From: Hamadaea tsunoensis DSM 44101
Lineage (GTDB): Bacteria > Actinomycetota > Actinomycetes > Mycobacteriales > Micromonosporaceae
Assembly (NCBI RefSeq): GCF_000428945.1
Contig: NZ_AUAX01000009.1
Coordinates: forward strand, 124,001 to 188,000
Reading direction: 5' to 3'
Length of the DNA: 64,000 nucleotides
Position numbers and translations under genes: made by a program. Below the pieces are notes generated by a model. It ran no database searches. It had not been told where the DNA came from and saw nothing but the letters and a program-made list of their open reading frames with translations. Shown here one piece after another: positions 24,519-33,065 of the stretch (within the stretch, counting starts at the first letter, position 1; each line of letters starts with the position of its first letter).

Positions 24519-25183
24519 TCCGGGTGCTCCTGGCGGACGACCAGGCCCTGGTACGCGCGGGCTTCCGGGCCCTGCTCGACGCCCAGCCGGACGTGACCGT
24601 GGTGGGGGAGGCCGACAACGGCGCGCGGGCGCTGGACCTGGCCCGCGAGCTGAAGCCCGACGTGGTCCTCATGGACATCCGCATGCCGGTGCTCGACGGC
24701 CTGCTCGCCACCCGCCGCATCGCCGGGGACGCGACTCTCGCCGACGTGAAGGTCATCATTCTGACCACCTTCGAGCTGGACGAATACGTCTTCACGGCGC
24801 TGCGCGACGGCGCGGCCGGCTTCCTCGTCAAGGACACCGAACCGGCCGACCTCGTCCGGGCGGTACGCGTCGTCGCCGCCGGTGAAGCGCTGCTCTCCCC
24901 GGGGGTGACCCGCCGCCTCATCGCCGAGTACGCGATCCGCTCGCGGGCGCCCCTCCCGCCGACCGGCCACCTGGACGCGCTGACCGACCGCGAACGGGAG
25001 GTCGTCACGCTGGTGGCCCTCGGTCTGTCCAATGAGGAGATAGCACGCCGTCTGGTGGTGAGCCCGCTGACCGCCAAGACGCACGTGTCCCGGGCGATGA
25101 TCAAGCTCGGCGCCCGCGACCGCGCTCAGGTGGTCGTCGCCGCCTACGAGGCCGGCCTGGTCCGCCCCGGCTGGATGGACTGA
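24515..25183 (+). CDS. LuxR/NarL-family response regulator
   Basis: 222 aa. Receiver domain with acidic pair DD (8-9), phospho-acceptor Asp54 (VLMDIRMPVLDG), Thr in ILTTFELDEYV and Lys in FLVKD. The C-terminal LuxR-type helix-turn-helix is LTDREREVVTLVALGLSNEE (start) with TAKTHVSRAMIKLGARDR. It is the partner of the kinase at 23535, with an ATGA overlap. A GC-rich hairpin follows at 25200-25237. Confidence 0.94.
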   Translation: MIRVLLADDQALVRAGFRALLDAQPDVTVVGEADNGARALDLARELKPDVVLMDIRMPVLDGLLATRRIAGDATLADVKVIILTTFELDEYVFTALRDGAAGFLVKDTEPADLVRAVRVVAAGEALLSPGVTRRLIAEYAIRSRAPLPPTGHLDALTDREREVVTLVALGLSNEEIARRLVVSPLTAKTHVSRAMIKLGARDRAQVVVAAYEAGLVRPGWMD

Positions 25184-25199
25184 CTCCGTTCCACGTACG

Positions 25200-25237
25200 C
25201 GCCGCCCTGATCCCGCTCGGATCCCGGGTGGGCGGCG
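25200..25237 (+). terminator. Hairpin after the two-component operon
   Basis: CGCCGCCC and GGGCGGCG form an 8-bp perfect stem around a loop that contains a second GGATCC-type dyad. It starts 16 nt after the response regulator stop and lies before the amidase promoter. Confidence 0.55.
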
Positions 25238-25247
25238 GCAAGGGTCA

Positions 25248-25276
25248 TTGACGTAGATGAAAACCCCTGCTAGAAA
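25248..25276 (+). promoter_or_regulatory. Sigma70-type promoter of the amidase gene
   Basis: TTGACG (25248-25253), 17-nt spacer, TAGAAA (25271-25276), about 50 nt before the ATG at 25327. The spacing is optimal for a housekeeping sigma factor. Confidence 0.65.
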
Positions 25277-25326
25277 GATCTTGCTGCGCGGGACCACATC
25301 ACCCCCTTCTTCCTCGGAGGAAATCG

Positions 25327-26382
25327 ATGCTGTCTCGTCGTTCTCTCATGCGCAACGCCGTCATGCTCGGCACCGGCGCGACCCTCGGCGGACTGGAACT
25401 CCTCGATGGAGCCCCCGCCCTGGCCGTCGCCACCCCGACGATCGCGAGCTGCGCCACCTGGGGCGCCCGGGATCCCTCGTCGGCGCTGACCCTGCTGAGC
25501 AACAACCCCAACAAGATCCTGATCCACCACACCGACACCCCGAACCAGTCGGACACCTCGCAGGCCGCCGCGTACGCGCTCGCCCGGTCGATCCAGAACT
25601 ACCACATGGACACGAACGGCTGGTCGGACACGGGGCAGCACTTCACGATCTCGCGCGGCGGCTATGTCATGGAGGGCCGTCACTACAGCCTGTCGAAGCT
25701 GACCGCCGGCAGCGGCATGGTGCAGGGCGCGCACTGCCCGGGGCAGAACACGCAGGCGATCGGCATCGAGCACGAGGGCACCTACATGACGGTGACCCCG
25801 CCCGCCGCGCTGTACAACGAGTCGGTGGAGATGTGCGCGTACATCTGCACGAAGTACGGGATCGCGCCGACGGAGATCTACGGGCACCGCGACTTCTACG
25901 CGACGGACTGTCCCGGCGACGCGTTCTACCCGATGCTCCCGCAGCTGCGCCTGGACGTGGCGGCGAAGCTCGCGGCGTGGACGCTGACCGTCGACAACAC
26001 GTCGAGCGGCTTCCGGGCCAGCGCCAACTGGGGCACGTCGACCTACTCCACGCAGCGCTACGGGACCGACTACCGGTACGCGAACCCCACCCCCGCCAGC
26101 GACGCGGCCTACTTCAGCGCGACCCTGCCCAGCGCCGGCAGCTACAAGCTCGAAGTCTGGTACGCGGCCAACAGCGGCTACAACGCGACCACGCCGCACG
26201 TGGTGTTCGCGTCGACGGGCAACCAGACGGTGACCGTGAACCAGACCGCCAACGGCGGCAAGTGGAACAGCCTCGGCACCTTCTCGTTCAACGCCGGCGC
26301 CCAGGATCTCGTGGCCGTCAGCCGCTGGACCTCGGGCACCGGCTACGTCATCGCGGACGCGCTGAGGATCACCAAGGTCTGA
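25327..26382 (+). CDS. Tat-exported N-acetylmuramoyl-L-alanine amidase with C-terminal carbohydrate-binding-like domain
   Basis: 351 aa; the ATG at 25327 follows CGGAGGAAAT. SRRSLM plus a hydrophobic stretch and ALA make a twin-arginine signal. The catalytic domain (~35-215) is amidase_2/PGRP-like, with zinc ligands His67 or His68 (IHHTD), His187 (YGHRDF) and Cys195 (TDCPGD), and Glu/Tyr in IGIEHEGTY. It cleaves the MurNAc-L-Ala bond in peptidoglycan outside the cell. The C-terminal ~130 residues (FRASANWGTST, YRYANPTPASDAAYFSATLP, ADALRITKV) resemble the golvesin/Xly-type beta-sandwich binding module. It stands alone behind its own promoter; the convergent SARP gene ends 14 nt downstream. 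Confidence 0.9.
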   Translation: MLSRRSLMRNAVMLGTGATLGGLELLDGAPALAVATPTIASCATWGARDPSSALTLLSNNPNKILIHHTDTPNQSDTSQAAAYALARSIQNYHMDTNGWSDTGQHFTISRGGYVMEGRHYSLSKLTAGSGMVQGAHCPGQNTQAIGIEHEGTYMTVTPPAALYNESVEMCAYICTKYGIAPTEIYGHRDFYATDCPGDAFYPMLPQLRLDVAAKLAAWTLTVDNTSSGFRASANWGTSTYSTQRYGTDYRYANPTPASDAAYFSATLPSAGSYKLEVWYAANSGYNATTPHVVFASTGNQTVTVNQTANGGKWNSLGTFSFNAGAQDLVAVSRWTSGTGYVIADALRITKV

Positions 26383-26395
26383 GCCGTCATCAGGC

Positions 26396-28444
26396 CTAAG
26401 CGGGTGTGATGTCGGCCCGGAGGCGGCGGGCCTCGTCCTGGTACGCCGAGGCGAGTTCCCGCTGCCCCGCCGCGTGATGCAGCCGGCCGAGCTGTTCGGC
26501 CGTGTCGGCTTCGGCGCGGCGGTCGCCGAGGCGCTGGTAGATCCGCAGCGCCCGGAGCAGCCGGTCGGCCGCCACCTCCGCGGGCTGGTCGAGCCGGCCG
26601 AGTTCCACCAGCGCGTACGCCTCGCAGTGCCGGTCGCCGATCGCCGCGAAGTAGTCCAGCGCGGAGGTGAGCAGCGTCATCGCCTCCTGCGCCCGGGCGT
26701 CCTTGCGGGCGGCGACACCCAGGTGCCGGTGCAGGTGGGCCTGCCGATGCCGGTCGCCCGACTTCTCGGCCAGCACGAGCGCCTCGCGCAGCCAGGTCTC
26801 GGCCTGATCGAGTTCGCCCCGGGCCAGCCAGACCTGCCCGATGGCCCCCCGCGCGTACGCCTCGCCGCCGAGGTCGGCACTCTCCTGATAGGACTCCAGC
26901 GCCCGCCCGTAGTACTCGGCGGCCAGGTCGAGATCGCCCCGGATACGGTGCACCGTGCCGAGGCCGGAGAGCGCGGCGGCCACTCCGGCCGGGCGCCCGA
27001 GCTGCGCGAACAGCAGCCGGGCCCGGCCGAACGCCGCGTCGGCACTCGCGTACTCGTCGCGGTAGAGGTGCAGCTGCCCGAGGCCGCGCAGGGTCACCGC
27101 GGTCCCCAGCTGGTCGCCGACGCGGCGGCTGATCTCCAGCGCCGCGGCGTGCGACGCCTGCCAGACGTCCGCGTGCCCGCCCAGGTCGCACCACGGCAGC
27201 AGGGTCAGGGCAAGCTCCCACGCGAGGTCCGAGCGGTCGAGCCGGCCCGCGATCTCGATCGCCGTCAGCAGCGTGCGGTGCTCGGCCGCGAACCACGCGT
27301 CGCCGTCCACCGGCGCCGGCACGGGCGGCGACCATCGAGGCGCGACCACCACGCCCGGCCCGAAGGGGCTCGGCGGCAGCGTCCGCGCCGCGCGCTCCGC
27401 GAGGCACAGAAGTCCACTCAGGACACGCGCGAGCCCCTGTCCGTCGAGCTGTCCCGGCTGCGCGTCCGCCAGCATTCTCACCAGCACGGGTACGCGATAT
27501 CGGCGCTGACCGAGATCGTCGGTGCCCGCGTCGGCGACGAGCCGGGCGGGCACCAGCCGGCCGAGCTGATCCTCGCCGGAGTTCAGCAGGGCACCGGCGA
27601 ACCAGGCCGGCATCGTCGTCTCGCCGAAGGCGGCCAGCCCGCGCAGCACCACGGCCGCCTCGGCGGGCAGCTGCTGGGCGTTGGGCGGGGCGATCGGCAC
27701 GGCCGCGGCGGTGTCGGCGGCCAGCAGCTCGGCGTGCAGCCGGCGCAGCTCCGGTCCCGGCCCGACGCCCAGTTCGTCGGCGAGCGTACGGCTGACGTCG
27801 GCGTACACCCCGAGGGCGTCGGCCTGCCGGTCGGCACCCATGAGCGCCCGGATCAGCAGCGCCCAGAACCCTTCCCGCAGCGGATGCTCGGCGGTCAGCC
27901 CGCGTAGCTCGGCGATCGCGTTGGCCGTGTCGCCCAGCCGGATACGCAGATCGAACAGCTCCTGCAGGGCACCCATCCGGCGCTCGGCCAGCTGATCGAG
28001 CTCGACCCGCCAGACCGGACTCGCGGGCAGGTCGGCGAGCGGCTGCCCACGCCAGAGCCGCAGGGCGCTCTCGACCGTACGCAGCGCCTCGGCGAGATGC
28101 CCGAGGCGGCGCAGCCGGGCGGCCTCGTCGGTGTCGCGCAGGAACCGGGCCGCGTCCAGCTCGGCGGCACCGAGGACGGCGGCGTAGCCGGGCGGGTACC
28201 GGACCACGTGATCGTCGCCCAGACTCGTACGCAGTCCGCTGACGTAGGTCTGGATGTTCGCGGCCGCCGACCGGGGTGGATCGGCCGGCCAGAGCACCTC
28301 GATCAGGCGGTCCACCGACACCGGCCGGTCGGGTTGCAGCAACAGGGTCGCCAGCAGCTGGCGTGGCTTCACACCGTTGATCGCCACGGGCCGGTCGGCG
28401 TCACGGACCTCGAACGGCCCGAGCAGGCGGAACTGTAGTCCCAC
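26396..28444 (-). CDS. AfsR/SARP-family transcriptional regulator with TPR repeats, no NB-ARC
   Basis: 682 aa. N-terminal OmpR-like winged helix (FRLLGPFEVRDADRPVAING, KPRQLLATLLLQPDRPVS) and bacterial activator domain (NIQTYVSGLRTSLG, ...ADALGVYADVSRTLADELGV in parts) give the SARP unit, residues ~1-250. AfsR then has a P-loop NTPase; here no Walker A is visible. The sequence passes directly to the post-NTPase helical segment (VVLRGLAAFGETTMPAWFAG) and then ~7 TPR repeats (GLGQLHLYRDEYASADAAFG). SARPs activate secondary-metabolite genes; the target is unknown. The GTG start at 28444 lies 7 nt from TACGCT (28452-28457), which suggests a leaderless transcript. Confidence 0.88.
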   Translation of the reverse strand: MGLQFRLLGPFEVRDADRPVAINGVKPRQLLATLLLQPDRPVSVDRLIEVLWPADPPRSAAANIQTYVSGLRTSLGDDHVVRYPPGYAAVLGAAELDAARFLRDTDEAARLRRLGHLAEALRTVESALRLWRGQPLADLPASPVWRVELDQLAERRMGALQELFDLRIRLGDTANAIAELRGLTAEHPLREGFWALLIRALMGADRQADALGVYADVSRTLADELGVGPGPELRRLHAELLAADTAAAVPIAPPNAQQLPAEAAVVLRGLAAFGETTMPAWFAGALLNSGEDQLGRLVPARLVADAGTDDLGQRRYRVPVLVRMLADAQPGQLDGQGLARVLSGLLCLAERAARTLPPSPFGPGVVVAPRWSPPVPAPVDGDAWFAAEHRTLLTAIEIAGRLDRSDLAWELALTLLPWCDLGGHADVWQASHAAALEISRRVGDQLGTAVTLRGLGQLHLYRDEYASADAAFGRARLLFAQLGRPAGVAAALSGLGTVHRIRGDLDLAAEYYGRALESYQESADLGGEAYARGAIGQVWLARGELDQAETWLREALVLAEKSGDRHRQAHLHRHLGVAARKDARAQEAMTLLTSALDYFAAIGDRHCEAYALVELGRLDQPAEVAADRLLRALRIYQRLGDRRAEADTAEQLGRLHHAAGQRELASAYQDEARRLRADITPA

Positions 28445-28605
28445 CCGGCCGAGCGTACGGGAGGCCCCTCGGCCTTTCTAGTGGCGGTTGTAGCCGAAAT
28501 GGAGAACTCCTGTAGGTGAACGGATGACTCTGTTGCGTACCCCCGCGCAGCAACCGGTGGTGAAATGGGTCGGCCCCGGCGCCGACCCGCTGCTACGTTG
28601 ACGCC

Positions 28606-29208
28606 ATGCCCTCGGTACCACCCCGCTCCATCCGGCGCGCCCACCGCATCCTGCTCGGGATCGTCGTCGCCGGTCTCCTGGACATCGCCGCGATCCTCGT
28701 CCTCTGGCGGCACGCCGACGCCGTGTCCCCGCGGCTGCTGGACATCCTGCTCACTCCTGACCAGACACCCGCGTTGCTCGCCGGCATCCACGAGGACAGC
28801 CAGCCCGCGCTCGTCCTCGGCGGCGCGGCCGCGGTCGTCTTCGGGCTCGTCCTGCTCCTGTTGTGGCGCCGCGTCTCCGTCGCCCGGCCGCTCGGTCTCG
28901 TCGCGGCGGCCGTACTCGTCTCGGTGCAGGTGTGGCTGCTCGTCGGTAGCGCCAACCTCACCGCCGGCGAGGCGATGTCGCCCAACACGGGCTTCGGCCC
29001 GGAGGCCGCCCGCCAGGTCAACAGCCTGCTCATCCCGGTCTGGTTCTCGATCGTCCACTGGCTCACCGGTGCGGCGCTGCTCGTCGGGGCCGGAGCGCTC
29101 TTCTTCATGCTGATCTCCGAGACGACCAAGGATTTCCTGGAGTCGGCGCAGGAGGAGAGCCGGGCCGAGGAGGTCCTGGACCTCACCAAGCTCCGCCGCA
29201 CCTCCTGA
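28606..29208 (+). CDS. Four-helix membrane protein of unknown function
   Basis: 200 aa. Four clear transmembrane helices: ILLGIVVAGLLDIAAILVLW, ALVLGGAAAVVFGLVLLLLW, LGLVAAAVLVSVQVWLLVGS and IVHWLTGAALLVGAGALFFM. The C-terminal tail (ETTKDFLESAQEESRAEEVL) is charged and probably cytoplasmic. No enzyme motif is visible and the family is not recognised. The ATG at 28606 sits 6 nt after TACGTT, again a leaderless-type promoter. The stop codon is 4 nt from the convergent HD-domain gene. Confidence 0.8.
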   Translation: MPSVPPRSIRRAHRILLGIVVAGLLDIAAILVLWRHADAVSPRLLDILLTPDQTPALLAGIHEDSQPALVLGGAAAVVFGLVLLLLWRRVSVARPLGLVAAAVLVSVQVWLLVGSANLTAGEAMSPNTGFGPEAARQVNSLLIPVWFSIVHWLTGAALLVGAGALFFMLISETTKDFLESAQEESRAEEVLDLTKLRRTS

Positions 29209-29212
29209 CCGC

Positions 29213-29947
29213 TCAGGACTCGTCGAGGATCGCGGCGAACCGGACCTCGGCCAGGTCGAGCTGATCGAGGATGTGCTCCCTCGCGCCCGCGCTCAGCGGC
29301 GTGTCCGGCCGCCCCACGAGTTCCCGCAGGATCGGCACCAGCGGCCGGTACTTGCGCGCCGAACTCACCACCTTCGGCCCGGTCGCGTGGATGACGCCCA
29401 CGCCGTTGTCGGTGAAGTCCGAGATCTTGATGACCCGCGCCCACGGGTCCCGGTCCAGCGCCGCGGCGACATGCTCCCGGTACTGCTCGTGCGCGTCGCG
29501 GTCGGGCGCGTACCGCGGGTTGGTCACCGAGGCCACCAGCGTCGCGACGCGCGGCCCGAACTCCCCGGCCAGCCGGGCGAGCGCGGCCTCCCGGGGCGGT
29601 TCACCGTTCACGGGTACGCCGGCCAGCGCGTACGGCTGATCTTCGACGGAGTCGTGCAGGAGAGCCGCGATGAGGACGTCCGGATCGTCGATGCCGTAGT
29701 AGTGCTTGATCCGGATCGTGACGCGCAGCAGGTGATTGAGGTAGGGCTCCCGGATGCGCCGCTGCTCGGCGTGCAGGCGGGCGGCGAGGTCGAGGGCGGC
29801 GGTCAGCCGGGCGCGGTCGTGTTCGGGCAGGTCGGCGATCTCCAGGGCGAACCGGCCTCGCAGGCCGGCCTCACCGTAGACCTCGGTGACGGCATGCAGC
29901 GGCATGGTCGCGAGCGCTCGCCCGGGGGCGCCAGGGGTGTCCACCAT
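29213..29947 (-). CDS. HD-domain protein, RelA/SpoT-hydrolase-like
   Basis: 244 aa. Metal-dependent HD fold with the order seen in (p)ppGpp hydrolase domains: HLLRVTIRI (first His), LIAALLHDSVEDQPY (His-Asp plus Glu-Asp), FGPRVATLVASVTNPRY and VIKISDFTDNGVG (last Asp). There is no synthetase or TGS/ACT domain, and the length fits small alarmone hydrolases. It could hydrolyse (p)ppGpp or another nucleotide; the substrate is inference. It is convergent with the membrane protein gene with only a 4-nt gap, and 46 nt upstream of its start lies the end of the MHYT gene on the same strand. Confidence 0.82.
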   Translation of the reverse strand: MVDTPGAPGRALATMPLHAVTEVYGEAGLRGRFALEIADLPEHDRARLTAALDLAARLHAEQRRIREPYLNHLLRVTIRIKHYYGIDDPDVLIAALLHDSVEDQPYALAGVPVNGEPPREAALARLAGEFGPRVATLVASVTNPRYAPDRDAHEQYREHVAAALDRDPWARVIKISDFTDNGVGVIHATGPKVVSSARKYRPLVPILRELVGRPDTPLSAGAREHILDQLDLAEVRFAAILDES

Positions 29948-29991
29948 GCCCTGCTGTATACCGGATCATCGCTCGATGCGTCTCACCGGTG

Positions 29992-30816
29992 TCAGCGGGG
30001 CGACGGCAGATTCCGTTCCTCCGTACGCGGCCGCGGCGGCCGGGCGGAGACGCGGACGACCGGTGGGAGCGGGCCGCCCCGGAACTCCTCCTGCGTCATC
30101 GCCTGCAGAGCGCTGACGGCCAGCGCCAGGATCAGGACCGCGGCGGCGGCGAAGGTCGGCACACTCAGCACGGCCGGGGTCAGCCCGGCGCCGGGCGGCA
30201 CGACCGTGCGGTCCAGGGTGACGCGTACGGCCGCCATCGCGGTGTAGTGCATGCCGGCCACGGCCAGCGCCATCAGGAACGACGTGATCAGCAACGGGCG
30301 CCAGCCGCGTACGGAGACGGCACACCAGAGGGCCACGGTCGCCGCGGCCACCGCGATCATCACCGACGCGATCACCAGCGGGCCGTCGAAGCTGACCTGG
30401 CCGGCGACGTGGACGGCGTACACGCCGATGTAGTGGGTGGCGATGAGGCCGGTGCCGGTGAAGAAGCCGCCGAGCACGATCCGGCTGGTTCGCGGCCGCC
30501 CGTTCACCACGAGGAACAGGCCGCCGCCGACGGCCGCGAGGGCCAGCAGGAAACTGGCCGCCGTCGGGCCGGTGGCGATGCGCAACGGGCTGGCGGGAAC
30601 GTCGAAGCCGAGCAGGGCCATGAAGTGCATGAGCCAGACGCCGGCCCCGCCGATCGCCAGGGTGCCGAGGGTCAGCCAGCGGAACCGCCGGCCCCGGGAG
30701 GCAGCCGTACGCGCCCGCGAAGTGCAGGTCAGACCGGTGAGTGAGCCGGCGAACCCGAGCACGACGGCGAGCACCGGAGTGAGCCACCCGTACGCGAACT
30801 GGTGAATCTCGGCCAT
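29992..30816 (-). CDS. MHYT-domain integral membrane sensor
   Basis: 274 aa from the ATG at 30816 (MAEIHQFAYGWLTPVLAV); upstream in-frame sequence is Pro/Arg-rich and unlikely to be coding. About seven transmembrane helices carry the MHYT signatures WLMHFMALLGF, GLIATHYIGVYAVHV and VAGMHYTAMAAVRV. Their Met/His residues are proposed to bind copper and to sense O2, CO or NO. The C-terminus is a short Pro/Arg-rich cytoplasmic tail with no GGDEF or kinase domain, so any output is by a partner. Confidence 0.88.
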   Translation of the reverse strand: MAEIHQFAYGWLTPVLAVVLGFAGSLTGLTCTSRARTAASRGRRFRWLTLGTLAIGGAGVWLMHFMALLGFDVPASPLRIATGPTAASFLLALAAVGGGLFLVVNGRPRTSRIVLGGFFTGTGLIATHYIGVYAVHVAGQVSFDGPLVIASVMIAVAAATVALWCAVSVRGWRPLLITSFLMALAVAGMHYTAMAAVRVTLDRTVVPPGAGLTPAVLSVPTFAAAAVLILALAVSALQAMTQEEFRGGPLPPVVRVSARPPRPRTEERNLPSPR

Positions 30817-30922
30817 GCCGACATTGATCCATGTTTCCGCCGGGCGGGGTCGGACATGCTGTGCGCTCGGTCCCGCCCTGGTGCCCCGCGAGGGTCGCCG
30901 CGCTCCGGGCCGGCCGGTCCGG

Positions 30923-31435
30923 TCAGGCGGCCTGGGTGTACCAGGCCTGCATCGAGGACGCGGCCGACGGGAACGCGACGTCGGAGTCGACGCGCCAGGC
31001 GCTCTCGCGGGCCCGGATGATGGCCCGGGAGACGGCACCGTAGCGGCGCTCGTCGTCGCAGTAGTAGAGCTGAATGGTCAGGCCCCGGTAGTCGGCCCAC
31101 AGTTCGTAGGCCCGCGGACGCCGCAGGAAGAAGCCGACGGCGACCCCGGCCAGGATCACGACGGCCACGATCGCGCCGAGTACGCCACCCGGCTGCAGTT
31201 CGCGGGCGAACAGCCCGGTCAGCGCGATCCCGCCGGCGGCACAGGCCCCGGCACGCAGCGCCATCGGGTGGTGGGGGCCGCGCACCGTGCGCAGGTTGTG
31301 CAACTCGGTGACGTCGAACCGGCGCTGACCGACCACGAACCACCGGTCGGTGACTCGGACGCCGGGCAGGTTCAGGTGCTCGCCGGCCAGCGGGGTGCCG
31401 TGCCCGGAAGGGGTAGCACGACGGGTGGGGTGCAT
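30923..31435 (-). CDS. DUF6232-type small membrane protein
   Basis: 170 aa from the ATG at 31435, chosen because GGAGG lies 7 nt upstream; longer readings lack a site. An N-terminal soluble part (VRVTDRWFVVGQRRFDVTEL, HNLRTVRG) is followed by two transmembrane helices (AGGIALTGLF, VLGAIVAVVILAGVAVGFFL) and a C-terminal domain with YELWADYRGLTIQLYYCDDE. This matches actinobacterial DUF6232 proteins. Function unknown. Confidence 0.78.
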   Translation of the reverse strand: MHPTRRATPSGHGTPLAGEHLNLPGVRVTDRWFVVGQRRFDVTELHNLRTVRGPHHPMALRAGACAAGGIALTGLFARELQPGGVLGAIVAVVILAGVAVGFFLRRPRAYELWADYRGLTIQLYYCDDERRYGAVSRAIIRARESAWRVDSDVAFPSAASSMQAWYTQAA

Positions 31436-31834
31436 GGGTTGCCTCCGTTGTCGGCTGAAGGGGGCTGGCGGAGTGGGTGAAGCTGCCTGATCTCGATGCA
31501 CGGTGGCGCATCTCGATAAGCACATTGTCTAAGTGACTGCCATCGTAGGGAACTGTTTCAATCTGCCACCTGGCCAACTGGCACTTCGCATGCCAGCGCC
31601 CAGCGTGTGGCCGGTTGAAACGCCCCAACGAGGGACATCAGCCGCCGCCCCCAGCGACTCGGAGCTGTGGAATTTTCCGGTCATTCCCGGTCGTACGCCA
31701 ACGCGTGGTGCATTCCGGCCTACCGTCGTGCCGCTACCGCGAGTTACGGTGTCGAGGCTGGTCAGGGACCCCGATCGCCCACCCCCGGGCGGCACCTGGC
31801 CCGCGCCGTCGCCTCACCGACGGTGGCACACCGG

Positions 31835-31985
31835 GCGATCACAGTACGGCCAGGGCCACAGTGTGAACCGGGGAACCCAGTAATCGGGGCGAATCCACCG
31901 ATGGTGGTAGTGCCAACTTCCGCCCCGGGCCGCCAGGACCATCGCGGCCTCCTCCGGTAGACGGCGAGCCACGCGTCCGCGCAGG
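31835..31985 (+). promoter_or_regulatory. c-di-AMP (ydaO/yuaA) riboswitch-like leader
   Basis: The leader before the NlpC/P60 gene contains GAACCGGGGAACCCAG (31865-31880) and GGGGCGAATCC (~31886-31896). Both are hallmark internal segments of ydaO-type riboswitches, which in actinobacteria precede cell-wall hydrolase and rpf genes. GGGGCG pairs with CGCCCC at 31921-31926. The 3' part diverges from the consensus I remember, so the end is approximate. Cell-wall turnover would be tuned to c-di-AMP. The remaining stretch 31436-31834 shows no gene. Confidence 0.72.
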
Positions 31986-32010
31986 CTCAGGAAGAAAGGT
32001 CGCCGACCCT

Positions 32011-32982
32011 TTGCGAAGCCAACGACGGGGTCTGCGGTTCGCCGTACCCCTGTTCGCCGCGCTCGCGCTCTTCCTCATTCCGGGAATGGCGCAGGCGGCA
32101 CCCTCCGCGGCAGAGCTGCAGGCCCAGATCGACCAGGCATCGAAGAAGCTCGAACAGACCGTCGAGCTCTACGACAAGAGCACCGAGCAGGTCAAGGCGG
32201 CACAGAAGCAACTCGACCAGCTCAACACCAGTCTCGGGCCGCTGCTGCAGCAGCGCGATGTCGCCCGGGCAGCCGTGACGCAGGTGGCCGTCTCGGCGTA
32301 CACCGGCAGCGGCGAACTCGCCACGGTCAACGCCCTGCTCGGCAACGATTCGCCGACGACCGTGCTCGATCGCCTCGACACGCTCCAGCAGATCGCCGTG
32401 GAGCAGACCGATGTGATCAACGCGTCGCGGGACGCGGGCGACAAATACGACGCCCAGAAGGCGGCCCTCGACCAGACCCTCAACGACCGCAACGCCGAGG
32501 TCGCCCGGCTCACGGCCATGAAGACCCAGATCCAGGCGGACCTCAAGAAGCTCGAAGCCCAGAAGAAGCAGCTGTACGGGAGTGCGACCAGCTCCGGCGG
32601 CGGCCGCTACACGGGCAAGATCCCGGCGATCTCGGGCAAGGCCGGCATCGCGGTGCGGTACGCGTACAACGCCATCGGCAAGCCCTACGAATGGGCGGCG
32701 GACGGCCCGAGCAGCTACGACTGCTCCGGTCTCGTCCTCGCCGCCTGGCGGGCCGCCGGTGTCTCGCTGTACCACAACGCGGCCACACAATGGGACGAAG
32801 TCGCCCACATCCCCAGATCGTCACTGCAACCAGGCGACCTGGTCTTCTATGAAAGCCTCGGACACGTGGCCATCTACGTAGGCGGCGGCCAGGTGATCCA
32901 CGCCCCCACCTTCGGCGACCACGTACGCCTGGCCAGCGTCAACATGATGACCCCATACGGCTTTGGCCGAGTCAGAGCGTAA
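32011..32982 (+). CDS. Secreted NlpC/P60 peptidoglycan endopeptidase (RipA-like)
   Basis: 323 aa from a TTG at 32011, about 10 nt after GAAGAAAGG. Sec signal (FAVPLFAALALFLIPGMAQA), then a long coiled coil (~34-190: LQAQIDQASKKLEQTVELYD onward) and a C-terminal NlpC/P60 domain. Catalytic Cys238 (YDCSGL), His285 (LGHVAIYVG) and third-site His297 (VIHAPT) are present. The coiled coil in related RipA proteins is autoinhibitory. It hydrolyses stem-peptide bonds during division or growth and is preceded by a c-di-AMP-type riboswitch. Confidence 0.93.
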   Translation: MRSQRRGLRFAVPLFAALALFLIPGMAQAAPSAAELQAQIDQASKKLEQTVELYDKSTEQVKAAQKQLDQLNTSLGPLLQQRDVARAAVTQVAVSAYTGSGELATVNALLGNDSPTTVLDRLDTLQQIAVEQTDVINASRDAGDKYDAQKAALDQTLNDRNAEVARLTAMKTQIQADLKKLEAQKKQLYGSATSSGGGRYTGKIPAISGKAGIAVRYAYNAIGKPYEWAADGPSSYDCSGLVLAAWRAAGVSLYHNAATQWDEVAHIPRSSLQPGDLVFYESLGHVAIYVGGGQVIHAPTFGDHVRLASVNMMTPYGFGRVRA

Positions 32983-32998
32983 GCACCCGCACTCGGCC

Positions 32999-33065
32999 GC
33001 GACGTCCGGCAGTGCAAGATCCGCAAGCGCGAAGCGTTTGAGGATCTTGCACTGCCGGACGTCGC
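32999..33065. terminator. Perfect 24-bp inverted repeat between convergent genes
   Basis: Arms 32999-33022 and 33042-33065 are exactly complementary (left arm begins GCGACGTCCGGCAGTGCAAG) around a 19-nt loop. It sits 16 nt after the NlpC/P60 stop and faces the end of the sigma factor gene, so a bidirectional terminator is likely. The arm contains GATCTTGC in one orientation, also present in family B. The rest of the gap to 33245 has only short GC-rich dyads. Confidence 0.75.

Noticed and set aside
26396-32982. A secondary-metabolite cluster around the SARP regulator
   Set aside because: No PKS, NRPS, terpene, RiPP or tailoring genes lie within 15 kb.
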